Shown: piece after piece, positions 45,705-55,124 of the stretch | Layout: the number at the start of each line of letters is the position of its first letter | Position numbering within the stretch: the first letter of the stretch is position 1 | The notes under the pieces: generated by a model | The model's database searches: none | Seen by the model: only the letters and a program-made list of their open reading frames with translations | What the model was told of the DNA's origin: nothing | Assembly: GCA_023664605.1 (NCBI GenBank) | Contig: JAMPFF010000009.1 | Coordinates: 1-64,000 of the forward strand | Direction: 5' to 3' | DNA length: 64,000 nt | Source of the DNA: Clostridium sp. | GTDB lineage: Bacteria > Bacillota > Clostridia > Lachnospirales > Lachnospiraceae | Position numbers and translations under genes: made by a program

Positions 45705-46814
45705 ATGATTAGGCACTATCATATCAGGGATTATGATTTTAAGTTGATTCTTCTGGTTGTAGCGCTTACCGTCATGGGCATTCTGGCAATCGGCAGCGCC
45801 AAGGAATCTTTGCAGTCAAGACAGATTGCAGGGCTGGTATTCGGACTGTTTTTGATGATTGTTATCTCCCTTTTTGATTATTCGGTCATTCTTAGATTTT
45901 ACTGGATTATGTATGCAGTCAATATGGTTCTGCTTATTTTGGTACAGCAGGCAGGCATGGGCGTGGATGTCAACGGCGCGCAAAGGTGGCTCAATATCTT
46001 CGGTATCCAGTTTCAGCCGTCGGAGACCGCCAAGATTTTTTTGATTTTATTTTTTGCACAGATCATTATGAGGCATCAGGAGGAAATGGATTCCTTTAAA
46101 TTTATTGCCTTATGCATGATACTGCTTGCTTTTCCGCTGTATACCATTTATAAACAGCCGGACTTATCCACAAGCATTATGGTGGTTGTTGTTTTCTGTG
46201 TCATGATGTTTGTGGGAGGGCTTCACTGGAAATATGTCGTTACGGCGCTTGCCATTGCGATTCCGACGTTTATTATCCTGTTAAGCATTATTTTACAGCC
46301 GGATCAGGATTTGATTCCGACTTATCAGCAAAACAGAATCCTCGCCTGGCGGTATCCGGAACAATATGCCAATGCGGAGGCGTACCAGCAGTTAAATTCC
46401 GAAATGGCTATCGGTTCCGGTCAGCTTTATGGAAAGGGCTATAACACAAACGAAATCAGCTCCGTAAAAAACGGAAATTTTATTTCCGAACCGGAAACGG
46501 ACTTTATTTACGCGGTTATCGGGGAAGAATTTGGATTTGTTGGCGGCTGTAGTGTAATTGTAATATTGATTTTCATCTCATTTGAATGTATTATGATAGC
46601 TAGGAGGGCAAAAGATTTGGCGGGAACGATTATCGCCGCGGGGGTAGGCGCGCTGATCGGGTTCCAGGGAATCCTGAATATAGCGGTCGCCACAGGCGCC
46701 AGTCCGAATACGGGAATTCCGCTGCCTTTTGTCAGCTATGGCCTTACATCTTTGGTGAGTTCTTATATCGGAATCGGGTTTGTTTTAAACGTAAGGCTGC
46801 AATGCAAGAAATGA
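45705..46814 (+). CDS. rodA: rod shape-determining SEDS polymerase RodA
   Basis: 369 aa with about ten membrane helices; [41 protein letters not shown] and [13 protein letters not shown] are family motifs. It is the glycan polymerase partner of PBP2. The mgsA start lies about 35 bases past its stop. Confidence 0.93.
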   Translation: MIRHYHIRDYDFKLILLVVALTVMGILAIGSAKESLQSRQIAGLVFGLFLMIVISLFDYSVILRFYWIMYAVNMVLLILVQQAGMGVDVNGAQRWLNIFGIQFQPSETAKIFLILFFAQIIMRHQEEMDSFKFIALCMILLAFPLYTIYKQPDLSTSIMVVVVFCVMMFVGGLHWKYVVTALAIAIPTFIILLSIILQPDQDLIPTYQQNRILAWRYPEQYANAEAYQQLNSEMAIGSGQLYGKGYNTNEISSVKNGNFISEPETDFIYAVIGEEFGFVGGCSVIVILIFISFECIMIARRAKDLAGTIIAAGVGALIGFQGILNIAVATGASPNTGIPLPFVSYGLTSLVSSYIGIGFVLNVRLQCKK

Positions 46815-46849
46815 GACGGAAAATGATACTACTTAGTGGGGGCATTGGC

Positions 46850-47245
46850 ATGAATATTGCACTGATTGCACATGATGCAAAGAAAAAATTGATGCAGAAT
46901 TTTTGTATCGCTTATCGGGGTATTTTGAGCAAAAACGAATTGTATGCGACGGGAACAACGGGCAGGCTGATTGAGGAAGTGACGAATTTAACGATTCATA
47001 AGCATCTTGCCGGGCATTTGGGCGGAGAACAGCAGATTGGAGCGCAGATTGAACACAATCAGATTGATTTGTGTATTTTCCTAAGAGACCCGTTAAATCC
47101 AAAGTCGCACGAGCCGGACGTCAATAACGTGATGCGTCTTTGCGACGTACACAATATTCCATTAGCGACGAATCTGGCAAGCGCGGAACTGTTGATCAAA
47201 TCGCTGGACAGAGGAGACTTAGAGTGGCGTGAAATGTACAAATAG
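46850..47245 (+). CDS. mgsA: methylglyoxal synthase
   Basis: 131 aa from ATG 46850 ([12 protein letters not shown]). GTTGRLIEE and [15 protein letters not shown] (about 82-96) hold the catalytic Asp and His residues. It converts dihydroxyacetone phosphate to methylglyoxal. Its place after rodA is typical of Clostridia. It overlaps the next start by 17 bases. Confidence 0.93.
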   Translation: MNIALIAHDAKKKLMQNFCIAYRGILSKNELYATGTTGRLIEEVTNLTIHKHLAGHLGGEQQIGAQIEHNQIDLCIFLRDPLNPKSHEPDVNNVMRLCDVHNIPLATNLASAELLIKSLDRGDLEWREMYK

Positions 47246-48233
47246 AAAAAAGAGTGACAGCAGGAAACATGATTTTCATAAGGCGGGCGCGCTTTTTGTG
47301 GCGGTGTCCTTACTTTTGACGGGCTGCGGCGCGGTCGGCTATGATATGCCGTACGACAGCAGCTATCCGGTCAGCAGCTTTAGTATGGTACAAAGTAATG
47401 ATTTTCAGACGGCGACACCGTTTGCCGCCGATTTATGCGTTGTGGACGCGGATGTTTCCAATCCGGATGTTTCCTTGACGGATATAGGTTCCGCGGCCTT
47501 GTTTGATCTGGACGGCCTGGATACGCTCTATGCCGTCAATGCAAATGAACAGGTGCATCCGGCGAGTTTAACCAAGATTATGACGGCGTTGGTCGCTTTA
47601 AAGCACGGTTCTCCCGACCAGACGCTGACAGCCTCGGAAAATGTGAGAATAACGGAATCCGGGGCGCAGCTATGCGGCATAAAACCGGGGGATTCCATGA
47701 CGCTCGACCAGGCTTTGCATATTCTGCTGCTCTATTCCGCTAATGACGTTGCGGTTATGATTGCGGAGGGCGTCGGCGGAACCGTGGAAAATTTTGTGGA
47801 AATGATGAATGAAGAGGCGAAAGCTCTTGGCGCGACAAACTGTCATTTTACCAATCCGAACGGATTAACGCAGGAAGGGCATTATGCGACGGCCTATGAT
47901 TTGTATTTGATTTTTGAAGAGGCGCTGCAATATGATTTATTCAACGAGATTATTCAGATGACCGCTTATAATACGAATTATACGGGCAGTGACGGCGGTC
48001 AGTATGCGCTGGAAATTAAAACGACGAATCAGTATATAAGCGGCAATTATACGATGCCGGAGGGCATTACGGTTATCGGCGGCAAAACCGGCACCACAAG
48101 GGCGGCGGGACACTGCCTGATACTGCTTGCCAGAAACAGTAACGGAAAGCCCTATATTTCCGTGATTATGAATTCCGATTCCACGGAAAATCTGTATGCC
48201 AAAATGACGGATTTATTAAAGGCGGCGCAGTAA
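47229..48233 (+). CDS. D-alanyl-D-alanine carboxypeptidase, lipoprotein form
   Basis: 334 aa, GTG start inside the end of mgsA. The signal peptide ends in a lipobox, LLTGC with C33, so it is probably lipid-anchored rather than held by the usual C-terminal helix. Active-site motifs: SLTK (114-117), SAN (170-172) and KTGTT (286-290). It trims pentapeptides in the wall. No PBP5 C-terminal domain is present. Confidence 0.92.
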   Translation: MKCTNRKKSDSRKHDFHKAGALFVAVSLLLTGCGAVGYDMPYDSSYPVSSFSMVQSNDFQTATPFAADLCVVDADVSNPDVSLTDIGSAALFDLDGLDTLYAVNANEQVHPASLTKIMTALVALKHGSPDQTLTASENVRITESGAQLCGIKPGDSMTLDQALHILLLYSANDVAVMIAEGVGGTVENFVEMMNEEAKALGATNCHFTNPNGLTQEGHYATAYDLYLIFEEALQYDLFNEIIQMTAYNTNYTGSDGGQYALEIKTTNQYISGNYTMPEGITVIGGKTGTTRAAGHCLILLARNSNGKPYISVIMNSDSTENLYAKMTDLLKAAQ

Positions 48234-48279
48234 ACGGCGTGCCGTTATGACAATTTATAGAATAAAATGATATTTGTAG

Positions 48280-48308
48280 TTGTCTTTTTGGGCATTTTCA
48301 CTTATAAT
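48280..48308 (+). promoter_or_regulatory. promoter for the P-loop protein gene
   Basis: TTGTCT (48280-48285), 17 bases, TATAAT (48303-48308). Confidence 0.7.
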
Positions 48309-48358
48309 ATAGGTTAGTAAGAATCATATCGTATTATTTTACTTTAGGAGGGTTTATC

Positions 48359-48778
48359 ATGGTTCAATTAATCGTAGGCAGGAAAGGCAAAGGCAAGACA
48401 AAACAGCTCTTGGATAAAGTAAATGCGGAAGTAAAAGATATTGCAGGAAATGTTGTTTATCTTGATAAGAGTACAAAGCATATGTTTGAACTGAACAACA
48501 AAATCAGGCTGATTAACGTTTCCGATTACATGGTTACAAACAGCGACGGATTTCTTGGTTTTATCTGTGGGATTATTTCTCAGGATCATGATTTACAGCA
48601 GATGTACTTTGACAGTTTTTTGGATATCGCATGTTTGACGGAAGACGGCATTGACGCTGTTATTGACAAACTGGATGCTGTCAGTGGAAAGTTTGGCGTC
48701 GATTTTGTTTTGAGCGTTTCTTTGGATGAACATGAACTGTCCGAAAAGGCAAAATCAAAAGTGATTATATCGTTATAA
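48359..48778 (+). CDS. small P-loop ATPase-like protein of unknown function
   Basis: 139 aa. Walker A GRKGKGKT (7-14) is followed by NVVYLDKSTKHMFEL and a conserved acidic C-terminal half. There is no clear Walker B. Clostridia homologues are often named twitching motility protein PilT, without support here. An AGGAGG site, its own promoter and a strong terminator make it a single-gene unit, which suggests an independent housekeeping role. Confidence 0.75.
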   Translation: MVQLIVGRKGKGKTKQLLDKVNAEVKDIAGNVVYLDKSTKHMFELNNKIRLINVSDYMVTNSDGFLGFICGIISQDHDLQQMYFDSFLDIACLTEDGIDAVIDKLDAVSGKFGVDFVLSVSLDEHELSEKAKSKVIISL

Positions 48779-48814
48779 AACAAACGTTACATAGTTATTC
48801 ACAAGGAATTTCAT

Positions 48815-48840
48815 AAAAACCTCGGATACCCGGGGTTTTT
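48815..48840 (+). terminator. strong intrinsic terminator
   Basis: AAAACC-T-CGG pairs with CCG-G-GGTTTT around ATAC and ends in TTTTT. Confidence 0.9.
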
Positions 48841-48903
48841 CGTATGTTGCAAATTTTGCATCTTGCAAAATGTTTGCAGTATGCAAAAAAGGAGAGAGAA
48901 AGT

Positions 48904-50334
48904 TTGGCGGGTTCGGGAAATAACATAACCAAATACAGGCGTCCGATTAATATAAACATTGGAATGATTATTTTTGCCGTTATTTTTGTCTATACCGTTA
49001 TCTGCGTCTTTATGTATCTGTCAACGGAGCATATCGTCGGCTATGAGGTAAAAGAGGGCGCGCTTTCTTCCGATAATATCTATAAGGGGCTGGCTCTGCG
49101 TACAGAAAAGGTCGTTACCTGCTCCAGCGCCGGATATACAAACTATTATGCAAGAGAGGGCGAGCGCATTGCGGCCAGGGATCTGGTTTATACGATTGAT
49201 GAGGCCGGGCGGCTTTCCGATTATATTAAGACAAACGAGACCGGGGAAAATTCCCTTTCCGATAAAGACTTAACCGAGTTAAAAGCGGAAATAGAGTCTT
49301 TTGCCAATGGATTTGATAAAACCAACTTTTCCGATATCTATAATTTTAAGTATAGTGTACAGGGAACCGTCATAAAACTTGCCAATTATAATGTGCTGGA
49401 AAATGTCAGCGTCCTGAACGAAGCTTCCAATACGGCGCTGATAGATTATTTTTATGCGACGCAAAGCGGTATCATCATATATTCCGTGGATGGTTATGAA
49501 GAACTGACCTTGGAAGATATGAACATGGAATATTTTGACCAGAAAAATTATGAGAAACAGCATATGGTGAATAATGAATTGGTCGCCGCCGGAGATCCGG
49601 TATATAAACTGGCTACGAACGAAGACTGGTCGATTGTAATTCCGGTGGATGAATCTTTGGAAAAACAGTTGGTAGATAATGATATCACGAGCCGGGTACA
49701 GGAGGGAAGAGACGTCTATATACAGGTCCGTTTTTTGAAAAACCAGTATCTGTCCTGGGGGCTGGTGGATCTTTTCACCAACGAAGCGGGAGACACCTTT
49801 TTATCATTAACGTTTACTAATTCCATGGTAACGTTCTGCACGGACCGATTTATTGATGTGGAACTGATTTTGGAGGATGAGAGAGGATTAAAAATCCCCA
49901 ATTCCGCGATTGTGGAAAAAGAGTTTTTCATTGTGCCGAAAGAATATGTGACGCAGGGAAATAACAGCGGTTCTTACGGCGTTTTACTGGAAAAGTATGA
50001 CGAGGAGTCGGGAAGTATGACAACGGAATTTACGCCGACGACCATTTACGAGGAAACGGAAACAGAGTATTATTTGGACGATTCCGTTTTGACAAGCGGC
50101 AGCCAGTTAATCAAGCCGGATTCTACCGAAAGACATACGGTCAGCAGGATGGGTTCCTTAATCGGCGTTTATAATATCAACAAAGGCTATGCGGATTTTA
50201 AGCAGATTATTATTCTGGCGCAAAATGATGAATATTCGATAGTGAAGTCCAATACGACGTATGGACTCAATGTATATGATTACATTGCGCTGGACGCGGA
50301 AGCGGTGGAGGATAATGATTTCATTTATGAATAA
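48904..50334 (+). CDS. HlyD-like membrane fusion protein
   Basis: 476 aa from TTG 48904, which has AAGGAGA 8 bases ahead; the ATG at 48844 sits right on the terminator tail. One membrane helix (about 18-40) precedes biotinyl-lipoyl-like strands (TNYYAREGERIAARDLVYTI, QGTVIKLANYN) and HlyD-type beta domains. Gram-positive proteins of this type lie beside yggS and sepF and have no known transport partner; a cell-division or envelope role is inferred from context only. Confidence 0.75.
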   Translation: MAGSGNNITKYRRPININIGMIIFAVIFVYTVICVFMYLSTEHIVGYEVKEGALSSDNIYKGLALRTEKVVTCSSAGYTNYYAREGERIAARDLVYTIDEAGRLSDYIKTNETGENSLSDKDLTELKAEIESFANGFDKTNFSDIYNFKYSVQGTVIKLANYNVLENVSVLNEASNTALIDYFYATQSGIIIYSVDGYEELTLEDMNMEYFDQKNYEKQHMVNNELVAAGDPVYKLATNEDWSIVIPVDESLEKQLVDNDITSRVQEGRDVYIQVRFLKNQYLSWGLVDLFTNEAGDTFLSLTFTNSMVTFCTDRFIDVELILEDERGLKIPNSAIVEKEFFIVPKEYVTQGNNSGSYGVLLEKYDEESGSMTTEFTPTTIYEETETEYYLDDSVLTSGSQLIKPDSTERHTVSRMGSLIGVYNINKGYADFKQIIILAQNDEYSIVKSNTTYGLNVYDYIALDAEAVEDNDFIYE

Positions 50335-50435
50335 GCCGAAAGTAAAGATTTTCGGCTGCAAGTTTGTGGAAACGCACAGAGCGCGTTTTGCACAAACTCG
50401 CGGGTTGAGAGGCAGCGGGAAAGGATTATGGCATT
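50335..50435 (+). repeat. two-hairpin intergenic element, copy D
   Basis: Hairpin 1 pairs GCCGAAAGT (50335-50343) with ATTTTCGGC (50348-50356), including one G-T pair, and starts on the base after the upstream stop. Hairpin 2 pairs AGTTTGTG (50361-50368) with CACAAACT (50391-50398), extended inside by AAACGC with GCGTTT. GGTTGAGA and the GGAAAGGATTATGG box follow before yggS. Confidence 0.8.
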
Positions 50436-51128
50436 ATGATTCAGGACAATATCAGGAATGTGGAGCAGCATATGGAAGACGCCTGTGAGCGGGCGGGGAG
50501 GAAAGCGGAGGATGTGACATTGGTTGCGGTGAGCAAGACGAAGCCGGTTGAGATGCTAAAAGAGGCTTATGATTACGGATGCCGTGACTTTGGCGAGAAC
50601 AAGGTGCAGGAATTAGTGGATAAATACGAAAAGATGTCCAAAGACATCCGCTGGCATATGATTGGACATTTACAGCGTAATAAGGTAAAATATATTGTGG
50701 ATAAGGTCTTTTTAATCCACAGTGTAGATTCTTTGCGGCTGGCGGAGGAAATCAGCAAGGAGGCCCTTAAGAAAAATGTGACGGTATCCATTCTGATAGA
50801 GGTAAATGTGGCGGGGGAGGAGTCCAAGTTTGGAACGACCTGTGAAGAAGTGTCGAAACTGGCGCAGGAAATTGCGAAACTGCCGAATATTTTGATAAAA
50901 GGGCTGATGACGATTGCACCATATGTAGAAAATGCGGAAGAAAATAGACAATATTTTGAAAAATTACGACAAATATATGTTGACATAAAACAGAAAAACA
51001 TTGATAATGTTTATATGGAAGTTCTTTCGATGGGTATGACCGGTGATTATGAAGTCGCCATAGAAGAGGGAGCCACTTATGTGAGAGTAGGCACAGGTAT
51101 ATTTGGAGAACGTTTTTATGCAGGTTGA
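50436..51128 (+). CDS. YggS/PROSC family PLP homeostasis protein
   Basis: 230 aa. VTLVAVSKTKP (about 27-37) has the PLP lysine, and CRDFGENKVQE, WHMIGHLQRNK and SMGMTGDYEVAIEEGA are invariant signatures. It binds PLP and buffers vitamin B6 and amino-acid pools; it lies next to sepF in most Firmicutes. Confidence 0.95.
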   Translation: MIQDNIRNVEQHMEDACERAGRKAEDVTLVAVSKTKPVEMLKEAYDYGCRDFGENKVQELVDKYEKMSKDIRWHMIGHLQRNKVKYIVDKVFLIHSVDSLRLAEEISKEALKKNVTVSILIEVNVAGEESKFGTTCEEVSKLAQEIAKLPNILIKGLMTIAPYVENAEENRQYFEKLRQIYVDIKQKNIDNVYMEVLSMGMTGDYEVAIEEGATYVRVGTGIFGERFYAG

Positions 51129-51164
51129 GAGAATATGCATGGTTTTTGATATGGAGGATGCAGC

Positions 51165-51656
51165 ATGAGCGTTATGGATAAGTTTTTAAATGCAATGAAA
51201 CTGAATGATGAAGAAGACGATTTCTATGATGATGATTATTATGACGAGCCGGAACCGATTAAAAAATCATTACCGGTAAAAGAAGATACAGTCTCTGAAG
51301 AAGAAAAGACGGTCAAGAAGACAACGCCTAAGGTGACGCCGATGCGCCAAATGCGGAAAATGTCTGATTCCGGCATGGAAGTATGCGTGATTAAGCCGAC
51401 TACGGTGGAAGACGCCAGAGAAATTACGGAAACGCTTTTGGCAAACCGGACCGTGGTTTTGAACTTAGAGGGGCTGGATGTGGAAATAGCGCAGAGAATC
51501 ATTGACTTTACTTCGGGTTCCTGCTTTGCCATCAGCGGAAATTTACAGAAAATATCGCACTATATCTTTATCATTACGCCGGCAAGCGTGGATATTTCGG
51601 GTGATTTCCAGGAAATTTTCGGCGGCTCTTTTGATGTTCCGATTAATAAAGCGTAA
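51165..51656 (+). CDS. sepF: cell division protein SepF
   Basis: 163 aa. A membrane-targeting start (MSVMDKFLNAMKL) and an acidic linker precede the SepF core (VCVIKPTTVEDAREITETLL, RIIDFTSGSCFAISGNLQKI). It tethers FtsZ to the membrane. A terminator follows. Confidence 0.93.
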   Translation: MSVMDKFLNAMKLNDEEDDFYDDDYYDEPEPIKKSLPVKEDTVSEEEKTVKKTTPKVTPMRQMRKMSDSGMEVCVIKPTTVEDAREITETLLANRTVVLNLEGLDVEIAQRIIDFTSGSCFAISGNLQKISHYIFIITPASVDISGDFQEIFGGSFDVPINKA

Positions 51657-51674
51657 AATACAGCGTTTTTCCGA

Positions 51675-51700
51675 ATCGAGTGTTAGCGCACTCGATTTTT
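51675..51700 (+). terminator. sepF terminator with an overlapping downstream -10
   Basis: ATCGAGTG (51675-51682) pairs with CACTCGAT (51689-51696), then TTTTT. A TATAAT at 51703-51708 follows immediately and may start the aroB transcript, though its -35 is poor. Confidence 0.85.
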
Positions 51701-51759
51701 CGTATAATAGGAAATTTCTCCAAGAAGCGGAAGAAGAAAGATGAAAAGGATTAAAAACA

Positions 51760-52869
51760 ATGGCAAACAGACTGACAATTAATTATGAAAAGAAACCCTG
51801 CTATGACATTGTATTTGCACATGATTTTAGCGGATTGTTAGAAGAATTGCAGGACTTGAATATAAAAGAAAGAAGAGCCGCAATTATTGCGGATTCCAAT
51901 ACGGCGTCTTTGTACGGGGAAGAAGTTCGCTCGATTTTGGACGGAAACTGTAAGAAAGTGATTTTACATAGTTTCCCGGCGGGCGAGGAACATAAGACGC
52001 TCGATACGGTAAAAGATATCTATAAGGTCTTGATTGAAGAAGGATACGACAGAAAGGATTTGCTGATAGCCTTAGGCGGAGGCGTGACAGGCGATATCAC
52101 GGGCTATGCGGCGGCAACTTATTTGCGCGGCGTGGATTTTGTGCAGATTCCGACGACTCTACTGGCGCAGTCCGACAGCAGTATCGGCGGTAAGACCGGC
52201 GTGGACTTTGACGGTTACAAGAATATGGTAGGCGCGTTTTATATGCCGAAACTGGTATATATGAATATAGGCACATTAAAGACGTTAGACGACAGGCAGT
52301 TTTATTCCGGATTTGCGGAAGTCATGAAGTATGGATTGATTAAGGACGCCGCGTTCTATGAATGGCTTCTCGATAATATGTATGAGATACAGGACAGGGA
52401 TTTGGATATTCTGGAAGAGATGGTTATGAGAAGCTGCACGGTGAAAAAACTTGTGGTGGAAAAAGACCCGAAGGAGCAGGGAGAGCGGGCGCTTTTAAAC
52501 TTCGGTCATACCATTGGACATGCGATAGAAAAAGCCAAAAATTTTGAGTTGATGCACGGGGAATGCGTTGCGCTCGGCGCGGTTGCGGCGGCTTTTATCT
52601 CGTGGAAGCACAACTGGCTTTCCATGGAGGAATATTATGAAATCCGCGATATGTTTGTACCGTTTTCACTGCCGATAAGCATCGACGATATCGACCCGGA
52701 AGAGATTCTTAAACTGACAAAATCCGATAAAAAGATGGCGGCGGGGCAGATTTGCTTCATCCTTCTTAAAAAAGTCGGCAAAGCCGTGATAGATATGACG
52801 GTTACGGATGAGGATATTTTAAATGCGGTAAAAGAAATTCATTTCAGCGAAGAGGATGAAAAGGCATAA
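51760..52869 (+). CDS. aroB: 3-dehydroquinate synthase
   Basis: 369 aa. NAD-binding GGGVTGDITGYAAATYLRG (about 107-125) and IPTTLLAQSDSSIGGKTGVD (about 130-149) hold the nucleotide and substrate sites; the zinc ligands include FGHTIGHAIE. It makes 3-dehydroquinate for the shikimate pathway. It stands alone among division and envelope genes, with no other aro gene nearby. Confidence 0.97.
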   Translation: MANRLTINYEKKPCYDIVFAHDFSGLLEELQDLNIKERRAAIIADSNTASLYGEEVRSILDGNCKKVILHSFPAGEEHKTLDTVKDIYKVLIEEGYDRKDLLIALGGGVTGDITGYAAATYLRGVDFVQIPTTLLAQSDSSIGGKTGVDFDGYKNMVGAFYMPKLVYMNIGTLKTLDDRQFYSGFAEVMKYGLIKDAAFYEWLLDNMYEIQDRDLDILEEMVMRSCTVKKLVVEKDPKEQGERALLNFGHTIGHAIEKAKNFELMHGECVALGAVAAAFISWKHNWLSMEEYYEIRDMFVPFSLPISIDDIDPEEILKLTKSDKKMAAGQICFILLKKVGKAVIDMTVTDEDILNAVKEIHFSEEDEKA

Positions 52870-52874
52870 AATAT

Positions 52875-53423
52875 ATGAAATATAAATACAGTAGTAGTAA
52901 AAGGAAAAAAATAAAAGCGCTGGCCGCGGATCTGCTATTCATGGCCATGCTGGTGATTATCGACCAATTTACGAAACAGCTTGCGGTGTTGCACTTAAAG
53001 GATAAACAGGCATTTAAGCTGATAGACGGCGTATTGGAATTAAATTATCTGGAAAATAAGGGGGCGGCTTTCGGTATGCTCCAGAATCAGGGCGTCTTTT
53101 TCGTTTTTGTGGCGGTTATCGTACTGAGCGTTATCGGCTATATTCTTTATAAGACGCCAAACGGCAGAAAATATCATATCATGCACATATTATTGTCGTT
53201 GATAGCGGCCGGAGCCATTGGCAATATGATAGACAGGGTACGGCTGAATTATGTGGTGGATTTTATCTATATCGTACTGATTAATTTCCCGATTTTTAAT
53301 GTGGCCGATATGTATGTATCTTTTGCTACGGCTATACTGGTGCTTTCCCTTTTATTTTATTATAAAGAGAGCGATTTAAGCTTTATCGGCTTTAATCAAA
53401 AGAAAATCCGGGAATTAAAGTAG
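52875..53423 (+). CDS. lspA: lipoprotein signal peptidase
   Basis: 182 aa with four membrane helices. The catalytic aspartates are in GNMIDRV and FNVADMYV, and NYLENKGAAFGML is conserved. It removes signal peptides from lipoproteins such as the D,D-carboxypeptidase and the 59.3-kb protein. It begins 5 bases after aroB. Confidence 0.95.
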   Translation: MKYKYSSSKRKKIKALAADLLFMAMLVIIDQFTKQLAVLHLKDKQAFKLIDGVLELNYLENKGAAFGMLQNQGVFFVFVAVIVLSVIGYILYKTPNGRKYHIMHILLSLIAAGAIGNMIDRVRLNYVVDFIYIVLINFPIFNVADMYVSFATAILVLSLLFYYKESDLSFIGFNQKKIRELK

Positions 53424-53431
53424 GGTGCGTT

Positions 53432-54349
53432 ATGAAAGAATTTTCCTATAGAATTTCTCTTGAAGAGGAAGAAGAGAGAATTGATAAATGGATTTGCAAT
53501 ACGTTACAGTCTTTGTCCCGTTCTTACGTCCAGAAATTAATCAAAGAAAATCTGGTCTTTGTCAATGATAAACCGCAGAAAGCAAGTTATCGGATTAAAG
53601 CGGAGGATGAAATCCGCTTTCAGATTCCTGATGCGGCCAATCCGCAGATTCCGGCGGAGAATATTCCGCTTTCCATTTTATACGAAGATGATGATATTTT
53701 AATTGTCGATAAGCCCAAAGGCATGGTTGTCCATCCCGCGCCGGGACATTACAGCGGTACGCTTGTCAATGCCGTTATGTTCCACTGTAAAGATAATTTA
53801 TCGGGTATCGGCGGCGTGATGCGCCCCGGAATTGTGCATCGCATCGATAAGGACACGACGGGTTCTCTTATCATCTGTAAAAACGATATGTCGCATCAGC
53901 ATATTGCCGCACAGCTAAAGGCTCATTCCATCACCAGAAAATACCGCGCCATCGTGCATGGCAGGCTGCAGGAAGAAGAGGGCTGTATCGACGCGCCGAT
54001 TGGAAGAGACTTAAAAGACCGTAAAAAAATGGCGGTCAATGAAAATAACGGCAAACCGGCTCTGACGCATTATAAGGTTTTAGGAACCTGTAAAGAATAT
54101 TCCTATCTGGAATGCCAGTTAGAGACAGGGCGCACGCACCAGATCCGCGTGCATATGGCGTCTATCGGGCACCCGCTTTTGGGCGATATGGTCTATGGCG
54201 GGCGAAAGAGCGGTTTTCACCTGGAAGGGCAGACACTTCATGCCATGACTATCGGTTTTATCCATCCGTCCACCGGAAAATATCTGGAAGTGGAAGCGCC
54301 TCTGCCGGAGTATTTTGTGCATCTTTTGGAAATTCTTAATTTTTGCTAA
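53432..54349 (+). CDS. rluD: RluD-family pseudouridine synthase
   Basis: 305 aa. An S4 RNA-binding domain (about 15-70) precedes the synthase domain, with the catalytic Asp in HRIDKDTTG (about 137-145) and LETGRTHQIRVH. It probably modifies 23S rRNA helix 69 or related sites. The lspA-rluD pair is common in Firmicutes. Confidence 0.93.
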   Translation: MKEFSYRISLEEEEERIDKWICNTLQSLSRSYVQKLIKENLVFVNDKPQKASYRIKAEDEIRFQIPDAANPQIPAENIPLSILYEDDDILIVDKPKGMVVHPAPGHYSGTLVNAVMFHCKDNLSGIGGVMRPGIVHRIDKDTTGSLIICKNDMSHQHIAAQLKAHSITRKYRAIVHGRLQEEEGCIDAPIGRDLKDRKKMAVNENNGKPALTHYKVLGTCKEYSYLECQLETGRTHQIRVHMASIGHPLLGDMVYGGRKSGFHLEGQTLHAMTIGFIHPSTGKYLEVEAPLPEYFVHLLEILNFC

Positions 54350-54368
54350 AATTTTTGTGAATTTTAGA

Positions 54369-54397
54369 TTGTATTTTCCATATAAGTGTGATAAAAT
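54369..54397 (+). promoter_or_regulatory. promoter after rluD
   Basis: TTGTAT (54369-54374), 17 bases, TAAAAT (54392-54397). Downstream, CCATACA-AGA-TGTATGG (54418-54434) forms a hairpin in the leader of the unknown gene at 54510. Confidence 0.6.
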
Positions 54398-54464
54398 TAG
54401 TACTATGTTTTGTTATACCATACAAGATGTATGGATAAAACAGCGTGAACTACATAAATAGAGA

Positions 54465-54509
54465 GTCGATACAAATATCGCAGACTGAAAGAAAGGCATG
54501 GGTTTTTGT
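54465..54509 (+). repeat. partial intergenic element, copy E
   Basis: Only the 3-prime half of the family is present: GTCGATACAAATATCGCAG, then the AGAAAGGCATGG box, and the start ATG at 54510. Confidence 0.65.
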
Positions 54510-55073
54510 ATGAAGACGGCTGAATATTTGGACAGATTGCTGGCAAAATACGCGGGTACATTTGATATTTATCAACCTTATGTCATTCATGGGAAAGAGT
54601 ATCCTGCGTATGGGTACTTTTTTTCACATACGGAGAAATACGTTCTTGTCAGGGAAGCGAATATGTGGTCGTCGGACTGTTATGAGCATATCCTTTTTAT
54701 AGAGACGGACGAGGTAACGAAAGAACTTTTACAGGAGGCCTATACGATTGTAAAAGAGTATATGGAACCAACGCTTGTCTGTAAGGGAGAAAAACTCCCG
54801 CCGCCGAATCATATGTACAGTTATCTTACGGTTGCGGTTCTTTCACAGAGGGCGTTGATGGACTCTGTCCGCAGGGCGGTCAAAAAGTTCAAGTTTGAAA
54901 AAGGCTATAAGATGAATATGCGTGGTTTTTCGCAGGCGCATCTTATCTGCGCCACGATGGAGGATGAAAAAGTCTATACCAACTATGTTGCGCATTCATC
55001 CGCCAAGGCGTTTCGGGATACCTTTAGCGAGGTAAAAGCCAAAAAACCGGGATATTCCGCCTTAAACCTATAG
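54510..55073 (+). CDS. uncharacterised protein
   Basis: 187 aa from ATG 54510; an ATG at 54498 is in frame but lies in the repeated box. Soluble and mixed alpha/beta, with no signal peptide or membrane segment. Notable segments are GKEYPAYGYFFSHTEKYVLV, CKGEKLPPPNHMYSYLTVAV and KGYKMNMRGFSQAHLI. I do not recognise the family and see no catalytic signature. It has its own promoter. Confidence 0.65.
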   Translation: MKTAEYLDRLLAKYAGTFDIYQPYVIHGKEYPAYGYFFSHTEKYVLVREANMWSSDCYEHILFIETDEVTKELLQEAYTIVKEYMEPTLVCKGEKLPPPNHMYSYLTVAVLSQRALMDSVRRAVKKFKFEKGYKMNMRGFSQAHLICATMEDEKVYTNYVAHSSAKAFRDTFSEVKAKKPGYSALNL

Positions 55074-55092
55074 CCGCGGCAAAGCGGCGGCT
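55072..55092 (+). terminator. GC-rich hairpin after the unknown gene
   Basis: AGCCGC pairs with GCGGCT and GC with GC around AAA, overlapping the stop codon. There is no T-tract, so termination is uncertain. Confidence 0.4.
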
Positions 55093-55124
55093 GATACAGC
55101 TTGTACAGCTTATATAATAGTGAC

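Noticed and set aside
48844..48903. ATG start at 48844 for the HlyD-like protein
   Set aside because: It sits 3 bases after a terminator T-run with no ribosome site; TTG 48904 has AAGGAGA.
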